Positions 1-8,423 of a stretch of 64,000 bases of DNA are shown one piece after another. The position numbers and the translations under genes were made by a program. Under the pieces are notes generated by a model. The model saw nothing but the letters and a program-made list of their open reading frames with translations. It was not told the origin of the DNA and did no database searches. The DNA is from Candidatus Kouleothrix ribensis (GTDB lineage: Bacteria; Chloroflexota; Chloroflexia; Chloroflexales; Roseiflexaceae), in contig JADKGW010000001.1 of assembly GCA_016722075.1 (NCBI GenBank), forward strand, positions 3,534,001 to 3,598,000, in the 5' to 3' direction. Numbering within the stretch: the stretch's first letter is position 1; each line of letters opens with the position of its first letter.

Positions 1-60
1 GCCCCCAGTGTGATACCATATTCGGATGCAACCGTAGAGGTAGTTTGAGTCGTGGGGGTA

Positions 61-83
61 CGGGGGCGGCTACACCGCCCCCG
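61..83. terminator. Hairpin downstream of the BMP lipoprotein gene
   Basis: Perfect 9-base arms (CGGGGGCGG / CCGCCCCCG) around a 5-base loop, 24 bases beyond the stop of the BMP gene. There is no U-run, so it may be an RNA-stabilising hairpin or one of the genome's palindromic repeats rather than a classical terminator. Similar GC palindromes occur in many gaps of this window. Confidence 0.4.
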
Positions 84-106
84 TAGCATTGTTCCGGCTT
101 GTGGTA

Positions 107-1255
107 TTACGACGCAGGCTTAGCCGGCGTCACGTTGGTCTTGAGCGTGCCATCGAGCAGCTGCTTGCGAATGTCGTCGAGCTTGGTCTTCAGATCGGCC
201 GGCACTTTGCTTTCCAGATCATGGAACGGCGCCAGGCCAACCTCACCAAAGTTATTGCCACCCTTGAGCGTGCCCTTCACGGCCGCGATGATCAGGTTGG
301 CGGTGCCCTTGTCGAGGATCTTGAACGCGCTGGTCAGCAGCACGTCCTTGGCCTCGGGTACCGTCAGGTACTGGTCGGTATCGACGCCGATCGCCATCAC
401 GCCTTTGTCTTTGCGCTCGGCGGCGGCCAGCAGCGCGCCATTGCCGGTGCGCCCGCCCGCGCCGAACACAACGTCGACGCCCTTATCAATCATCGACAGT
501 GCGGTGGCCTTGCCCCACTCCGGGTCGCTGAAGGTCTTGTCGAAGCCGACATCGTTGTGGTAGACCGTCTGCACATCGGTGCTGGGCTTGGCCGCTAGAG
601 CACCGGCGCGGTAGCCCTCGCCGAAGCGCCACACCGGCGGCACTGCGTCGGTGCCCAGGATCGCCCCGATCTTGCCCGACTGCGACAGCGAGGCGGCCAG
701 GTAGCCGGCCAGGTAGCCGGCCTGATCCTCGTTGAACACCAGCCCGGCCACGTTCGGGATCTCTTCGGCCTGGAACTGGTCGACGCCAATGAACTTGACC
801 GTGGGGTTGGCCTTGGCGGCGGCGTTGGTCGCATCCGCCAGCGCAAAGCCGACGGTTACGATCACGCTGTAGCCCTCCGAGATGAACTGGCCGATGTTCT
901 TCTCGTAGTCGTTCGGGTCGGTGGTCTCGATCACCTTCGGCTCGACGCCTAGCTCCTTCGCGGCCATCTGCACGCCGGCCCAGGCCGAGTCGTTGAAGCT
1001 CTTGTCGCCCAGCTTGGCGATATCGGTAACCATACCGATCTTGACTGCGGCGGCGGCCGGGGCGGCGGTGGGTTCGGGCGCGGGCGCAGCAGTCGGTTCG
1101 GGCGCGGGCGCAGCAGTTGGTTCAGGCGCCGGTGCAGCGGTGGCGGCGGCCGGGGCGGCGGTGGGCTGCGTGGTAGTAGCAGCCTGGCCGCAGGCTGCCA
1201 GCACCGGCACGAGCAGTGCCAGCAACAGTACCAGCGCAGCAAACGATTTACGCAT
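107..1255 (-). CDS. BMP family (PnrA-like) ABC transporter substrate-binding lipoprotein
   Basis: Extracytoplasmic binding lipoprotein of the BMP/Med family, whose studied members capture nucleosides or related ligands for an ABC importer. The 382-residue product opens with a lipoprotein signal (MRKSF, Leu/Val-rich core, lipobox L-A-A-C with Cys22). A low-complexity Ala/Pro/Glu linker follows with a three-fold repeated APEPTAAP unit, then the periplasmic-binding fold beginning at KIGMVTD and containing the family motif KSFNDSAW. I start at 1255 because AAGGAGG lies about 9 bases upstream; an in-frame ATG six bases earlier sits too close to it. No permease or ATPase partner is visible; transcription runs leftwards, so partners could lie beyond the window edge. 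The ligand cannot be told from sequence. Confidence 0.9.
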   Translation of the reverse strand: MRKSFAALVLLLALLVPVLAACGQAATTTQPTAAPAAATAAPAPEPTAAPAPEPTAAPAPEPTAAPAAAAVKIGMVTDIAKLGDKSFNDSAWAGVQMAAKELGVEPKVIETTDPNDYEKNIGQFISEGYSVIVTVGFALADATNAAAKANPTVKFIGVDQFQAEEIPNVAGLVFNEDQAGYLAGYLAASLSQSGKIGAILGTDAVPPVWRFGEGYRAGALAAKPSTDVQTVYHNDVGFDKTFSDPEWGKATALSMIDKGVDVVFGAGGRTGNGALLAAAERKDKGVMAIGVDTDQYLTVPEAKDVLLTSAFKILDKGTANLIIAAVKGTLKGGNNFGEVGLAPFHDLESKVPADLKTKLDDIRKQLLDGTLKTNVTPAKPAS

Positions 1256-1477
1256 GAGCATCTTCCTCCTTGTGTGTGTCGAATAACACATTCGACATGA
1301 AGCATCTGTTGCCCAGCCAGCGCAACCTCAGGCAGGGTTGATCGGTCGCTCTATAGCCGCAGAGCCTCAAGCACCCGAAGCGATCTTGGGGCCAATCTTC
1401 GAGTCGCTGAGCCTTCGTGGCTGGTTGAAACCTCACGCTCCTCGGCTGTGGTTGTTTGCGCCATCGGGAACGCCGCG

Positions 1478-1506
1478 ATTATAGCATAGTCAGATTAGGT
1501 TGCCAA
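1478..1506 (-). promoter_or_regulatory. Sigma70-type promoter of the BMP lipoprotein gene
   Basis: On the minus strand TTGGCA, a 17-base spacer and TATAAT. Transcription would start near 1471, leaving a leader of about 215 bases before the 1255 start codon. The leader holds a hairpin GTCGAAT...ATTCGAC just upstream of the ribosome binding site, but I recognise no riboswitch class in it. Confidence 0.65.
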
Positions 1507-1532
1507 ATCTTGCGCGGCAAAAAATATGTGCA

Positions 1533-1625
1533 GTTGGGCGCCGGCATCACGCTGGCCTTGAGCGTGCCGTTGCGCAGATGCTTGCGAATATCGTCGGGCT
1601 TGGCCTGCTGATCGGCCGGCACCGT
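1533..1625 (-). pseudogene. Degenerate duplicate of the 3' end of the BMP lipoprotein gene
   Basis: The minus strand encodes VPADQQAKPDDIRKHLRNGT and then LKASVMPAPN. This is clearly related to the C-terminus of the BMP protein at 107-1255 (VPADLKTKLDDIRKQLLDGT, LKTNVTPA). Only about 30 codons are conserved, without a start, signal peptide or binding domain, so it is a relic of a tandem duplication or of a second lost BMP gene. It lies upstream of the promoter at 1478-1506. Confidence 0.75.
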
Positions 1626-1680
1626 GCGCACCTGATGTAGCACATCGTTGCGGGTAGCCAGATTAGCGCATATACGCACC

Positions 1681-1701
1681 AGTGTGACACTACCTGTCAC
1701 A
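1681..1701. promoter_or_regulatory. Palindrome GTGTGAC...GTCACAC upstream of the TPR gene
   Basis: Perfect 7-base arms (GTGTGAC / GTCACAC) with a 7-base spacer, about 50 bases before the TPR gene start. It could be an operator or a small hairpin; I see no convincing -35/-10 pair beside it. Confidence 0.3.
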
Positions 1702-1752
1702 CGGATGTGCTACGCTCGAGTGTAGAACAGACTGCCAGGAAAGGAAGATCAC

Positions 1753-2607
1753 ATGGCGACGACGCAGACCGACGCCGCGCCGGGCCGCGCTGAGCGCATA
1801 CTCGGCACGCTGCTGCTGGTACCCGAGGCGCCACTGCTCTTGCTGCTGCTCGGCGCCTATGCGGCGCTGGGCGCGCCGCCGCTGATCGGGCTGGGGCTGA
1901 TGCTGCTGAGCATTGGCTTCATCGCGCGGCTGCTGGCGCTACTGGGCGCGCACATGGCCTACGAGGCGGCGCACTACCACGAGGCCGATCTGCTGATCGC
2001 GCTGGCGCTCACGCTCAACCCCTGGTCGCCCGATGCGCTGGCGCTGCATGGCTCGATCGCGCTGGCGCTAGGCCGCCCGGCCGAGGCCGAGCTGGCGCTA
2101 CGGCGCGCGCTGGCGCGGCTGCCCGGCCGTGCCGATCGCTACACTGCGCTGAGCGGCACCCTGCTGGCGCTAGGCCGCCCGGCCGAGGCCGCCGAGGCGG
2201 CGCAGGCGGCTCTGCTGCGCGACCCCGCATGCGCGCTGGCGCAGCTATACCTGGCCGAGGCCGAGCAGGGTGGCGGCATGCCCGCGCTCGATGTCGAGGC
2301 GCGGCTGCGCACCGGGCTAGCGCTGGCCAGCACCCCTGAGGACGAAGCCGCGCTGCGCTGCGCGCTGGGCGCGTTGCTGTTCGGCGAGCAGCGCCGGGCC
2401 GAGGCCATGCTGATGCTGCGCGGCGCAGAGGCACTGCTGCCGCAGTGCAAGCCGGCCCGCCAGCTCGAGCTGCGCGTGCGGCTGGGCGAGCTTATGATCG
2501 CCCAGGGCCAGCTCGATCGCGCGCGCGAGCAGTTCCGCAGCGTCGCCGCGCTCGACCCAAGCGGGCGCTACACTGGCGCGGCCTGGCGGGCCAGCCACCT
2601 ACTGTAG
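1753..2607 (+). CDS. Membrane-anchored tetratricopeptide repeat protein
   Basis: The 284-residue product has an N-terminal hydrophobic region with two predicted membrane segments (about residues 17-37 and 42-65, rich in Leu/Ala/Gly). TPR-like helical pairs of the form AL..GRPAEAE.ALRRAL and AL..GRPAEAAEAAQAAL follow (about residues 95-165), then a further helical repeat region to the C-terminus (QLDRAREQFRSVAALDP). Such proteins usually scaffold protein complexes; no catalytic motif is visible. The start follows AGGAAAGGAAG about 7 bases upstream. The neighbours are a lipoprotein relic and a repeat block, so context gives no function. The Ala/Leu/Arg content is extreme but matches the genome's GC bias. 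Confidence 0.75.
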   Translation: MATTQTDAAPGRAERILGTLLLVPEAPLLLLLLGAYAALGAPPLIGLGLMLLSIGFIARLLALLGAHMAYEAAHYHEADLLIALALTLNPWSPDALALHGSIALALGRPAEAELALRRALARLPGRADRYTALSGTLLALGRPAEAAEAAQAALLRDPACALAQLYLAEAEQGGGMPALDVEARLRTGLALASTPEDEAALRCALGALLFGEQRRAEAMLMLRGAEALLPQCKPARQLELRVRLGELMIAQGQLDRAREQFRSVAALDPSGRYTGAAWRASHLL

Positions 2608-3095
2608 CAGGCGCTGCGCTTGCTTGGTCGCGGGCGCTGCGCCCCGCACCCCGCTACCAGGGTTTCGCGGGCGCTGCGCCCCGCAGGGCCGGCCCTGGCA
2701 AAGAGGGGATGTCCCGGGGTGCTAAGAAGGCATGCCCCGCCGGGGGCGCCCCCCTTAGGGGAACCCGGCCGGTTCCCCTAATACCCCTCCGGCAAAGGAA
2801 GTCATCCCAACCCTATGCGCATCGACTCATGCCATGGCCAATTATTGATCGGGATGTCCTGATCGAGAGTGCTAAGAAGGCATCTGCTGCGCCCGCACCC
2901 CGCTACCAGGGTTTCGCGGGCGCTGCGCCCCGCACCCCCGCGTGTTGCATCTGCTGCGCCCCGCACCCCGCTACCAGGGTTTCGCGGGCGCTGCGCCCCG
3001 CACCCTGCTTAGGGGAACCCGGCCGGTTCCCCTAATACCCCTCCGGCAAAGGAAGTCATCCCAACCCTATGCGCATCGACTCATGCCATGGCCAA
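2608..3095. repeat. Nested duplications in non-coding DNA
   Basis: An 88-base segment at 2754-2841 is repeated at 3008-3095. Both copies start with CTTAGGGGAACCCGGCCGGT and end with GCCATGGCCAA, with no difference that I can see. A separate 33-base unit starting GCTACCAGGGTTTCGCGGG occurs three times (2653-2685, 2902-2934, 2970-3002), each inside a palindromic GGGCGCTGCGCCC context. The words GTGCTAAGAAGGCAT also recur (2719, 2869). No gene is supported here; the long frames are by-products of GC bias. Confidence 0.85.
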
Positions 3096-3589
3096 GCGAC
3101 TCAGGTAGTGCGCACTGAAGCACGCATCTCCCTTCCAAGGGATATTTGACAAAAGACCGAGCAGTCCCACGACCTTGCGAGAAGGTGGCAAACCACACGT
3201 TGCCCACAGCCACATTGACCGACGGGCTTCTGGATAAACTCTGGCATAAATATCCGTCTGAAACATTCGTGGCCTCGTGCGGCTCCTCGGCGGATCACGC
3301 CAAGACGGATTGACGCTGAATTGGTCTCCAACGCGAGCATGGCAGGCGGCTTACGCGCCTTGCAACCAAGGGTGCCAAGGGAAAGTTATCCTATGCGCAA
3401 CGAGCATTAATCGAGTTATTGAACGGCCTCTTACGGGCGCAATCCTGGTGAAAATCGTCGAACAAGTGGGGCGACCGTCGGTCACGTCATCCTCCGCGCA
3501 CGTTTCTCCTATCAACGGGGCATCGGGACTATGAGCCAGCAAATCTGGATGAGCAACAGTATGGCGAACGGTTAAAAAAGCTCAAGCCC

Positions 3590-3960
3590 CGAAGCGGGTG
3601 AAAAGATCGTCTTCTTTGACGAATCTGGTTCACACCACCTTCACGGCTGGGCGTAAAGCGCGTGTGCCGTCGTATGAAAGCCGTACTATCGCACGGTTTC
3701 GGCAGTCGATGCCCACGATGGGACAGAACATATCGACTTCGCGAAAAACTGAACTCCAAATGTCGGGATTATTTTCATCATTTAGCTATTGATACGAAAC
3801 AAGCGGATACGGTCTCAGGTCATCATTGATAATAACTGATGCATAAAGACAAGATGCGCTACGACTCGGCGGATGGATTTCGGGTTCGATTTATCGATAC
3901 GCCACGCACTCACCTGAATTGATCTCGCAAATAGTATCCACATTCGGCTCTTTCATCATT
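3590..3960 (+). mobile_element. Decayed IS630-type transposase relic
   Basis: A series of interrupted frames spells the DDE core of an IS630-like transposase in the right order. First comes EKIVFFDESG (3598-3627; first catalytic Asp), then SAVDAHDGTEHIDFAKN (about 3705-3750), then VIIDN (about 3822-3836; second Asp) and a TPRTHLN remnant of the ..PPYSPDLNPIE.. segment near 3900. Stop codons and frame changes separate these pieces, so nothing functional is made. The surrounding 3100-4080 region is visibly less GC-rich than its neighbours and holds no other gene that I can support. Terminal repeats are not recognisable. Confidence 0.6.
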
Positions 3961-4108
3961 GCCATCACGACCAAAATTGATGAGCTTTGTCAGAACATAC
4001 GAACTGCTGAAACGAGAACAACTCCAGACGAAAGAGCAGATACGAGCAACACAACCCGGGGGGGGATTATGCGCTTGATCTTTGGAAGGGAGATGCGTGT
4101 GGCAATGG

Positions 4109-4843
4109 TCATTCAAGCTCCCCTTGCTCGCGCGCCAATGGAACATATCCGACCGGATTATTGCCAACGATTCGTCGGGCTGCCCCGAGGCATGCGCGCC
4201 GGGCGCCACACCCGCGAGATGCCAAAATAGGGGGTCCGGGGTGCAACCCCGGCGGCGGGGTGCAGGGGCCGGCGGCGGCCCCTGCCGCCGGGTACGGGGG
4301 CGCGTAGCCCCCGCATGCGTGTGGCGCGCGGGGTGCGGGGGCGCGTAGTTCCCGCATGCGTGTGCCAACGATCATCCAGGATGCCCTTGCTCACGCGCCA
4401 ATGGAACATATCCGACCGGATTATTGCCAACGATTCGTCGGGCCGCCCCGAGGCATGCGCGCCGGGCGCCACACCCGCGAGATGCCAAAATAGGGGGTCC
4501 GGGGTGCAACCCCGGCGGGGGGGGGGGCCGGCGGCGGCCCCTGCCGCCGGGTAGGGGCGCGTAGCCCCCGCATGCGGTGGCGCGCGGGGTGCGGGGGCGC
4601 GTAGTTCCCGCATGCGTGTGCCAACGATCATCCAGGATGCCCTTGCTCGCGCGCCAATGGAACGTATCCGACCGGATTATTGCCAACGATTCGTCGGGCC
4701 GCCCCGAGGCATGCGCGCCGGGCGCCACACCCGCGAGATGCCAAAATAGGGGGTCCGGGGTGCAACCCCGGCGGCGGCCCCTGCCGCCGGGTGCGGGGGC
4801 GCGTAGCCCCCGCATGCGTGTGGCGCGCGGGGTGCGGGGGCGC
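4109..4843. repeat. Three tandem copies of a ~260-base unit
   Basis: Units run 4109-4371, 4372-4627 and 4628-about 4843 (the last truncated). Each begins TCATyCA(A/G)G followed by a shared stretch around CGACCGGATTATTGCCAACG, and each contains GATGCCAAAATAGGGGGTCC, a GC palindrome of variable length (GCCGGCGGCGGCCCCTGCCG) and GGGGGCGCGTAG motifs. Copies differ by a few substitutions and by expansion or contraction of G and GGC tracts. No spacer-like unique segments occur, so this is not a CRISPR array. The open frames crossing it are repeats of one another, not genes. Confidence 0.9.
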
Positions 4844-4919
4844 TTGGCAGGGTGCAGGGTACTGGCGCTCAAACGCGCACCCTGTAACCGGAATGGCCAC
4901 GCGCAAAACACCTGACCCG

Positions 4920-5903
4920 CTAATACGCCGCCAGATCGCGCAGCGCGGCGGCGATCTTGGCCGGGTTGAGCATAAAATGCGCTTCGAGCGCATCGTTGAA
5001 CGCAACCGCGTGTACATCGGGTGATGCCAGCCGCCGCACCGGCGCGTCGAGCTGTTCGAAGGCGTGCTCGGCGATAATCGCGCTGATCTCGCCGCCCAGC
5101 CCGCCGGTCAGCTTGTCTTCGTGAACGATCAGCGCCTTGCCGGTCTTTGCCACCGAGGCCAGGATCGTGGCCTGGTCGAGCGGGTAGAGCGTGCGCAAGT
5201 CGATCACCTCGACGCTGATGCCCTCGGCTGCAACCGCCTCGGCTGCAGCCAGGCTGTGGTGCGCCATCAGGCCGTAGGTATACAGGCTGATCTGCTCGCC
5301 GGCCCGCCGCACGGCCGCACGGCCCAGCGGCACACTGTACACGCCCTCGGGCACCTGCTCGCGCGCGCCGCGGTAGAGCTGTTTGTGCTCGAAGAAGATC
5401 ACCGGGTCGGGGTCTTCGATCGCGGCCAGCAGCATGCCCTTGGCGTCATAGGGCGTCGAAGGCGCCACTACCTTCAGGCCAGGCGTGCTGGTGAACAGCG
5501 CCTCGGTGCTCTGCGAGTGATACAGCGCGCCATGCACGCCCGCGCCAAACGGTGCGCGCACAACGATCGGGCAGTGCCAATCGCCGTTCGAGCGGTAGCG
5601 CAAGCGTGCGGCCTCGTTCAGGATCTGGTCGATCGCCGGGTGGATGTAGTCGGCGAACTGGATCTCGGCCACCGGCCGCAGGCCATGCAGCGCGGCGCCG
5701 ATCGCCACGCCCACGATCGCGGCCTCGGCGATCGGCATATCGACCACGCGATCCTCGCCGAAGCGCGCCAGCAGGCCCTCGGTGGCTAGAAACACCCCGC
5801 CCTTCAGCCCAACGTCCTCGCCCAGCACGAATACGCGCTCGTCGGCGGCCAGCGCATCGGTCAGCGCGCTGCGAATGGCCTCGATCATGTTTAGCTGTGG
5901 CAT
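4920..5903 (-). CDS. 2-oxoacid dehydrogenase E1 component, beta subunit
   Basis: Beta subunit of the thiamine-diphosphate-dependent E1 of a pyruvate or branched-chain 2-oxoacid dehydrogenase complex; with the alpha subunit it decarboxylates the oxoacid and passes the acyl group to lipoyl-E2. The 327-residue protein has the transketolase pyrimidine domain (EDVGLKGGVFLATEGL; MPIAEAAIVGVAIGAALHGL) and the C-terminal transketolase domain (TYGLMAHHSLAAAEAVAAEG, EVIDLRTLYPLD). Length is standard (about 325). The start MPQLNMIEAI at 5903 aligns with the family; no good Shine-Dalgarno is seen. It lies 100 bases downstream of the alpha gene, across a hairpin. No E2 or E3 gene is present, so the substrate (pyruvate versus branched-chain oxoacids) stays open. 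Confidence 0.93.
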   Translation of the reverse strand: MPQLNMIEAIRSALTDALAADERVFVLGEDVGLKGGVFLATEGLLARFGEDRVVDMPIAEAAIVGVAIGAALHGLRPVAEIQFADYIHPAIDQILNEAARLRYRSNGDWHCPIVVRAPFGAGVHGALYHSQSTEALFTSTPGLKVVAPSTPYDAKGMLLAAIEDPDPVIFFEHKQLYRGAREQVPEGVYSVPLGRAAVRRAGEQISLYTYGLMAHHSLAAAEAVAAEGISVEVIDLRTLYPLDQATILASVAKTGKALIVHEDKLTGGLGGEISAIIAEHAFEQLDAPVRRLASPDVHAVAFNDALEAHFMLNPAKIAAALRDLAAY

Positions 5904-6003
5904 AAGTTTGCTGTTTCTGTTTGTGTGTTGGGGTTTTGGCGAGGCAATGCCTCCCCAAAACCCCTTCTTGTGTGGCCGTTGCCGGCCGCGCGGCAAGCAC
6001 GGC
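5904..6003. other. Intercistronic hairpin between E1 alpha and beta genes
   Basis: A 100-base spacer containing an inverted repeat (GGGGTTTTGGCGAGGCA ... TGCCTCCCCAAAACCCC, near 5930-5965). It may modulate the ratio of the two subunits or be a small palindromic repeat insertion; there is no U-tract. Confidence 0.5.
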
Positions 6004-7038
6004 CTACGCGCCGTACAGGTGGTCGAGCAGTGTGTCGAGCGCCGGCCCTGGCGCACGCTCGGCCGCGTCGATCGCCTGGTCGACTTCGGCGGCAACCACC
6101 TGGCGTAGCTCGCTCAGCTCGGCCTGGCCTAGCAGCTCGCGCTGTAGCGCGTAGCGCTCGAGCAGCACGATCGGGTCGCGCGCGCGCCAGGCCTGCACCT
6201 CGGCCTCGCTACGATACTTGCGGTCGTCATCGGCGTTCGAGTGCGGGCGGAAGCGGTAGGTCTTGCACTCGAGCAGCGTCGGCCCGCCGCCGGCGCGGGC
6301 GCGATCCATGGCCGCGCGCGCGGCCGCGTACACCGCAAACAGGTCGTTGCCATCGACAATCACGCCGGGCATGCCGTAGCCGGCGGCCTTGGCGGCCACA
6401 TCCGGCACCGGCAGCTCGCGGCGCTGCGGCACCGAGATCGCGTACTGGTTGTTCTCGCACACAAACACCACCGGCAGCTGGTGGATGCCCGCGAAGTTGA
6501 TCGCCTCGTGCCATGCGCCCTCGGCGGTGGCGCCCTCGCCGAAGAATGTAATCGCGGCCAGGCCAGCCGCTTGAGTGATGCGAAAGGCCCAGGCCAGGCC
6601 AACCGCATGCAGCGGGTGGCTGCCGACCGAGCTCGAGCCGCTGACGATCCGCAGCGCGCGGCTGTTGAAGTGGCCGAACATCTGCCGCCCGCCGCTGGCC
6701 GGGTCGGCGGCGCGCCCAAAGGCGTGCAGCAGCAGATCGCGCGCGGTCTGCCCAAGCGCCAGCGCCAGCGCCATATCGCGGTAGTAGGGCACCACGTAGT
6801 CGCGGCCGACATTGATCGCCAGTGCGCAGCCGAACTGGGTGGCCTCGTGCCCGGCCGACGTAATCACGAAGTGGATCTTGCCCTGGCGGCTGAGCAGCCA
6901 CAGCCGGTCGTCGACCGTGCGCGACAGGATCATGCCGCGCAGCGCGGCCAGCACCTGCGCATCGGAAAGCCCCAGCGCGGCGTGGTCGGCGTGGAGCGTG
7001 GGCGGCTCGGATGAAGGCCCGGCGGGTGGGGTATTCAT
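6004..7038 (-). CDS. 2-oxoacid dehydrogenase E1 component, alpha subunit
   Basis: Alpha subunit of the same E1 heterotetramer. The 344-residue protein carries the thiamine diphosphate/Mg motif as GEGATAEGAWHEAINFA..ENNQY (GDG-to-NN type) and the conserved loop YRFRPHSNADDDRKYR, which resembles the phosphorylation-loop region YR.GHHSTSDD.. of branched-chain E1 alpha more than that of pyruvate E1. GRQMFGHFNS and GSSSVGSHPLHAVGLAWA are typical of the family. The start is the ATG at 7038, six bases after GGGAGG; an in-frame TTG six bases earlier abuts the ribosome site. It precedes the beta gene on the same strand, 100 bases apart, so co-transcription is likely. Confidence 0.93.
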   Translation of the reverse strand: MNTPPAGPSSEPPTLHADHAALGLSDAQVLAALRGMILSRTVDDRLWLLSRQGKIHFVITSAGHEATQFGCALAINVGRDYVVPYYRDMALALALGQTARDLLLHAFGRAADPASGGRQMFGHFNSRALRIVSGSSSVGSHPLHAVGLAWAFRITQAAGLAAITFFGEGATAEGAWHEAINFAGIHQLPVVFVCENNQYAISVPQRRELPVPDVAAKAAGYGMPGVIVDGNDLFAVYAAARAAMDRARAGGGPTLLECKTYRFRPHSNADDDRKYRSEAEVQAWRARDPIVLLERYALQRELLGQAELSELRQVVAAEVDQAIDAAERAPGPALDTLLDHLYGA

Positions 7039-7093
7039 TGGCAACCTCCCGATAATCCCATACGATTCGGGCCATGCGTACCCGCCGGCGCCT

Positions 7094-8239
7094 TCAAGCG
7101 GGCAGGCGTTCGGCGAGATAGATCGCCGGGTGGCTGCCGAACAGGCTGATCGGCAGCTCGGCGGCCGGCTGTAGCCCGGTGGCGGCGGCCAGTGCGGCGC
7201 GCAGCTCGGCGTGGCGATCGGTCAGCAGTACGGCCCGGCCGCCGGGGCGCAGCACCCGCGCGGCCTCGCGCAGGATGTCGCAGTAGAGCGCCGCGATGTC
7301 GTGGCCAGCCGGCGCCTGCCGGCCCCACGGCAGGTTGCACACCAGCGTGTCGATCGCGCCAGCCGCCAGCGGGATGGCGCGCGCGTCGCCCTGGTATAGC
7401 CAGCTGCCGGCAGTTTCAGCATCAGGCGCGCGGGTTGTGGTGGCCTCGATGATCGGAGCCGGCGCGCCCAACGCGGCCAGGTTCATTTGCGCCAGCATAA
7501 GCGCATCCACATCGGTGTCGCCGCCAATAACCGTGCCGCCGGGCACGAGCGCCAGCGCCTCGGCCAGGATCGTGCCCGCGCCACAGGCCGGGTCGAGCAG
7601 CACCTGGCCAGGCGCGCAGCCGGCCAGCAGCGCCAGGCAGTAGGCCACCGGCGGCTTGAGCGCCCCCGGCCGCTCGGCCACCTTGTAGTCGCGGCGGTGC
7701 AGTGGCGCGGCGCCCAGCCGCAAGCCCAGCAGCGCCCAGTCGGCCTCGAGCAGCACGCGCAGATCGAGATCAGGCATGGGCTCGTCGGCCGCGTTCAGCA
7801 CGAAGCGCCAGGGCAGCCGCAGCGTCAGCGCCTGCTCGACCGCGCCCTCGATGTCGTAGCGCGAGTAGTTGCGCCGGCCCAGGTGGCTGGCGGTGACGCG
7901 GTACATAGGGTACTCGGGCAGCGTGCGCACCTGCGCGATCAGCGCCAGCGCCGGGTCGAAATCGACCTCGCCGAGCTTGCGGGTGAGCCGGCCCAGGCTG
8001 GCGCGCGTATGGTCGAGGCCGCGCAGGCGCGCCACCCGCACATACACATCATCGACTGCGCGCAGCGCAAGCAAGCCGGCCGGTGCTGCGGCGCACGCGA
8101 AATCGACGCGCCGGTGGCCCAGGCCCAGCAGCCGCGCGCCGGTGTGGCGCTCGATATCGCCCCAGGCCAGCTGCTCGAGCCCGGCGCTGACCCGCGCGAA
8201 ATAGACTGGTTCGGGAGCCGGGTGTGCCTGCGGCAGCAT
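7094..8239 (-). CDS. THUMP-domain class I RNA methyltransferase (TrmN/RlmL-like)
   Basis: Probable SAM-dependent N2-guanine methyltransferase of tRNA or rRNA. The 381-residue protein has an N-terminal ferredoxin-like/THUMP region (about residues 1-160: YFARVSAGLEQLAWGDI; YDIEGAVEQALTLRLP) and a C-terminal Rossmann methyltransferase with motif I LLDPACGAGTILAEAL, the acidic loop GGDTDVDAL, and the catalytic N-[LP]-P-[WY] loop read as VCNLPWGRQ. The NLPWG form departs from the commoner NPPYG and is seen in Trm14/THUMPD-type enzymes. Start at 8239 (MLPQAHPAPEP) since upstream codons are low-complexity and unlike the family. It stands 55 bases upstream of the E1 alpha gene. Substrate position unknown. 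Confidence 0.85.
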   Translation of the reverse strand: MLPQAHPAPEPVYFARVSAGLEQLAWGDIERHTGARLLGLGHRRVDFACAAAPAGLLALRAVDDVYVRVARLRGLDHTRASLGRLTRKLGEVDFDPALALIAQVRTLPEYPMYRVTASHLGRRNYSRYDIEGAVEQALTLRLPWRFVLNAADEPMPDLDLRVLLEADWALLGLRLGAAPLHRRDYKVAERPGALKPPVAYCLALLAGCAPGQVLLDPACGAGTILAEALALVPGGTVIGGDTDVDALMLAQMNLAALGAPAPIIEATTTRAPDAETAGSWLYQGDARAIPLAAGAIDTLVCNLPWGRQAPAGHDIAALYCDILREAARVLRPGGRAVLLTDRHAELRAALAAATGLQPAAELPISLFGSHPAIYLAERLPA

Positions 8240-8423
8240 AGGCTGATCTTCTTGTCTATACCGAGCCGAAATAGGGTTGAACGTACGCGGGCGCGCTATT
8301 CCGCAGCGCGATGCGGCGCTTTTGCCTGTGGCAGCGCGCGCCAACCGCGTCAGCCATCATAAGATTATAAACCACGAGCGCGCGTGTACTTCGCGGCGCG
8401 GTGCGGATGCCTCAGGCCGCCGC

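Noticed and set aside
4109..4843. Possible CRISPR array
   Set aside because: The units are about 260 bases long, nearly identical throughout and lack unique spacers; no cas gene is nearby.
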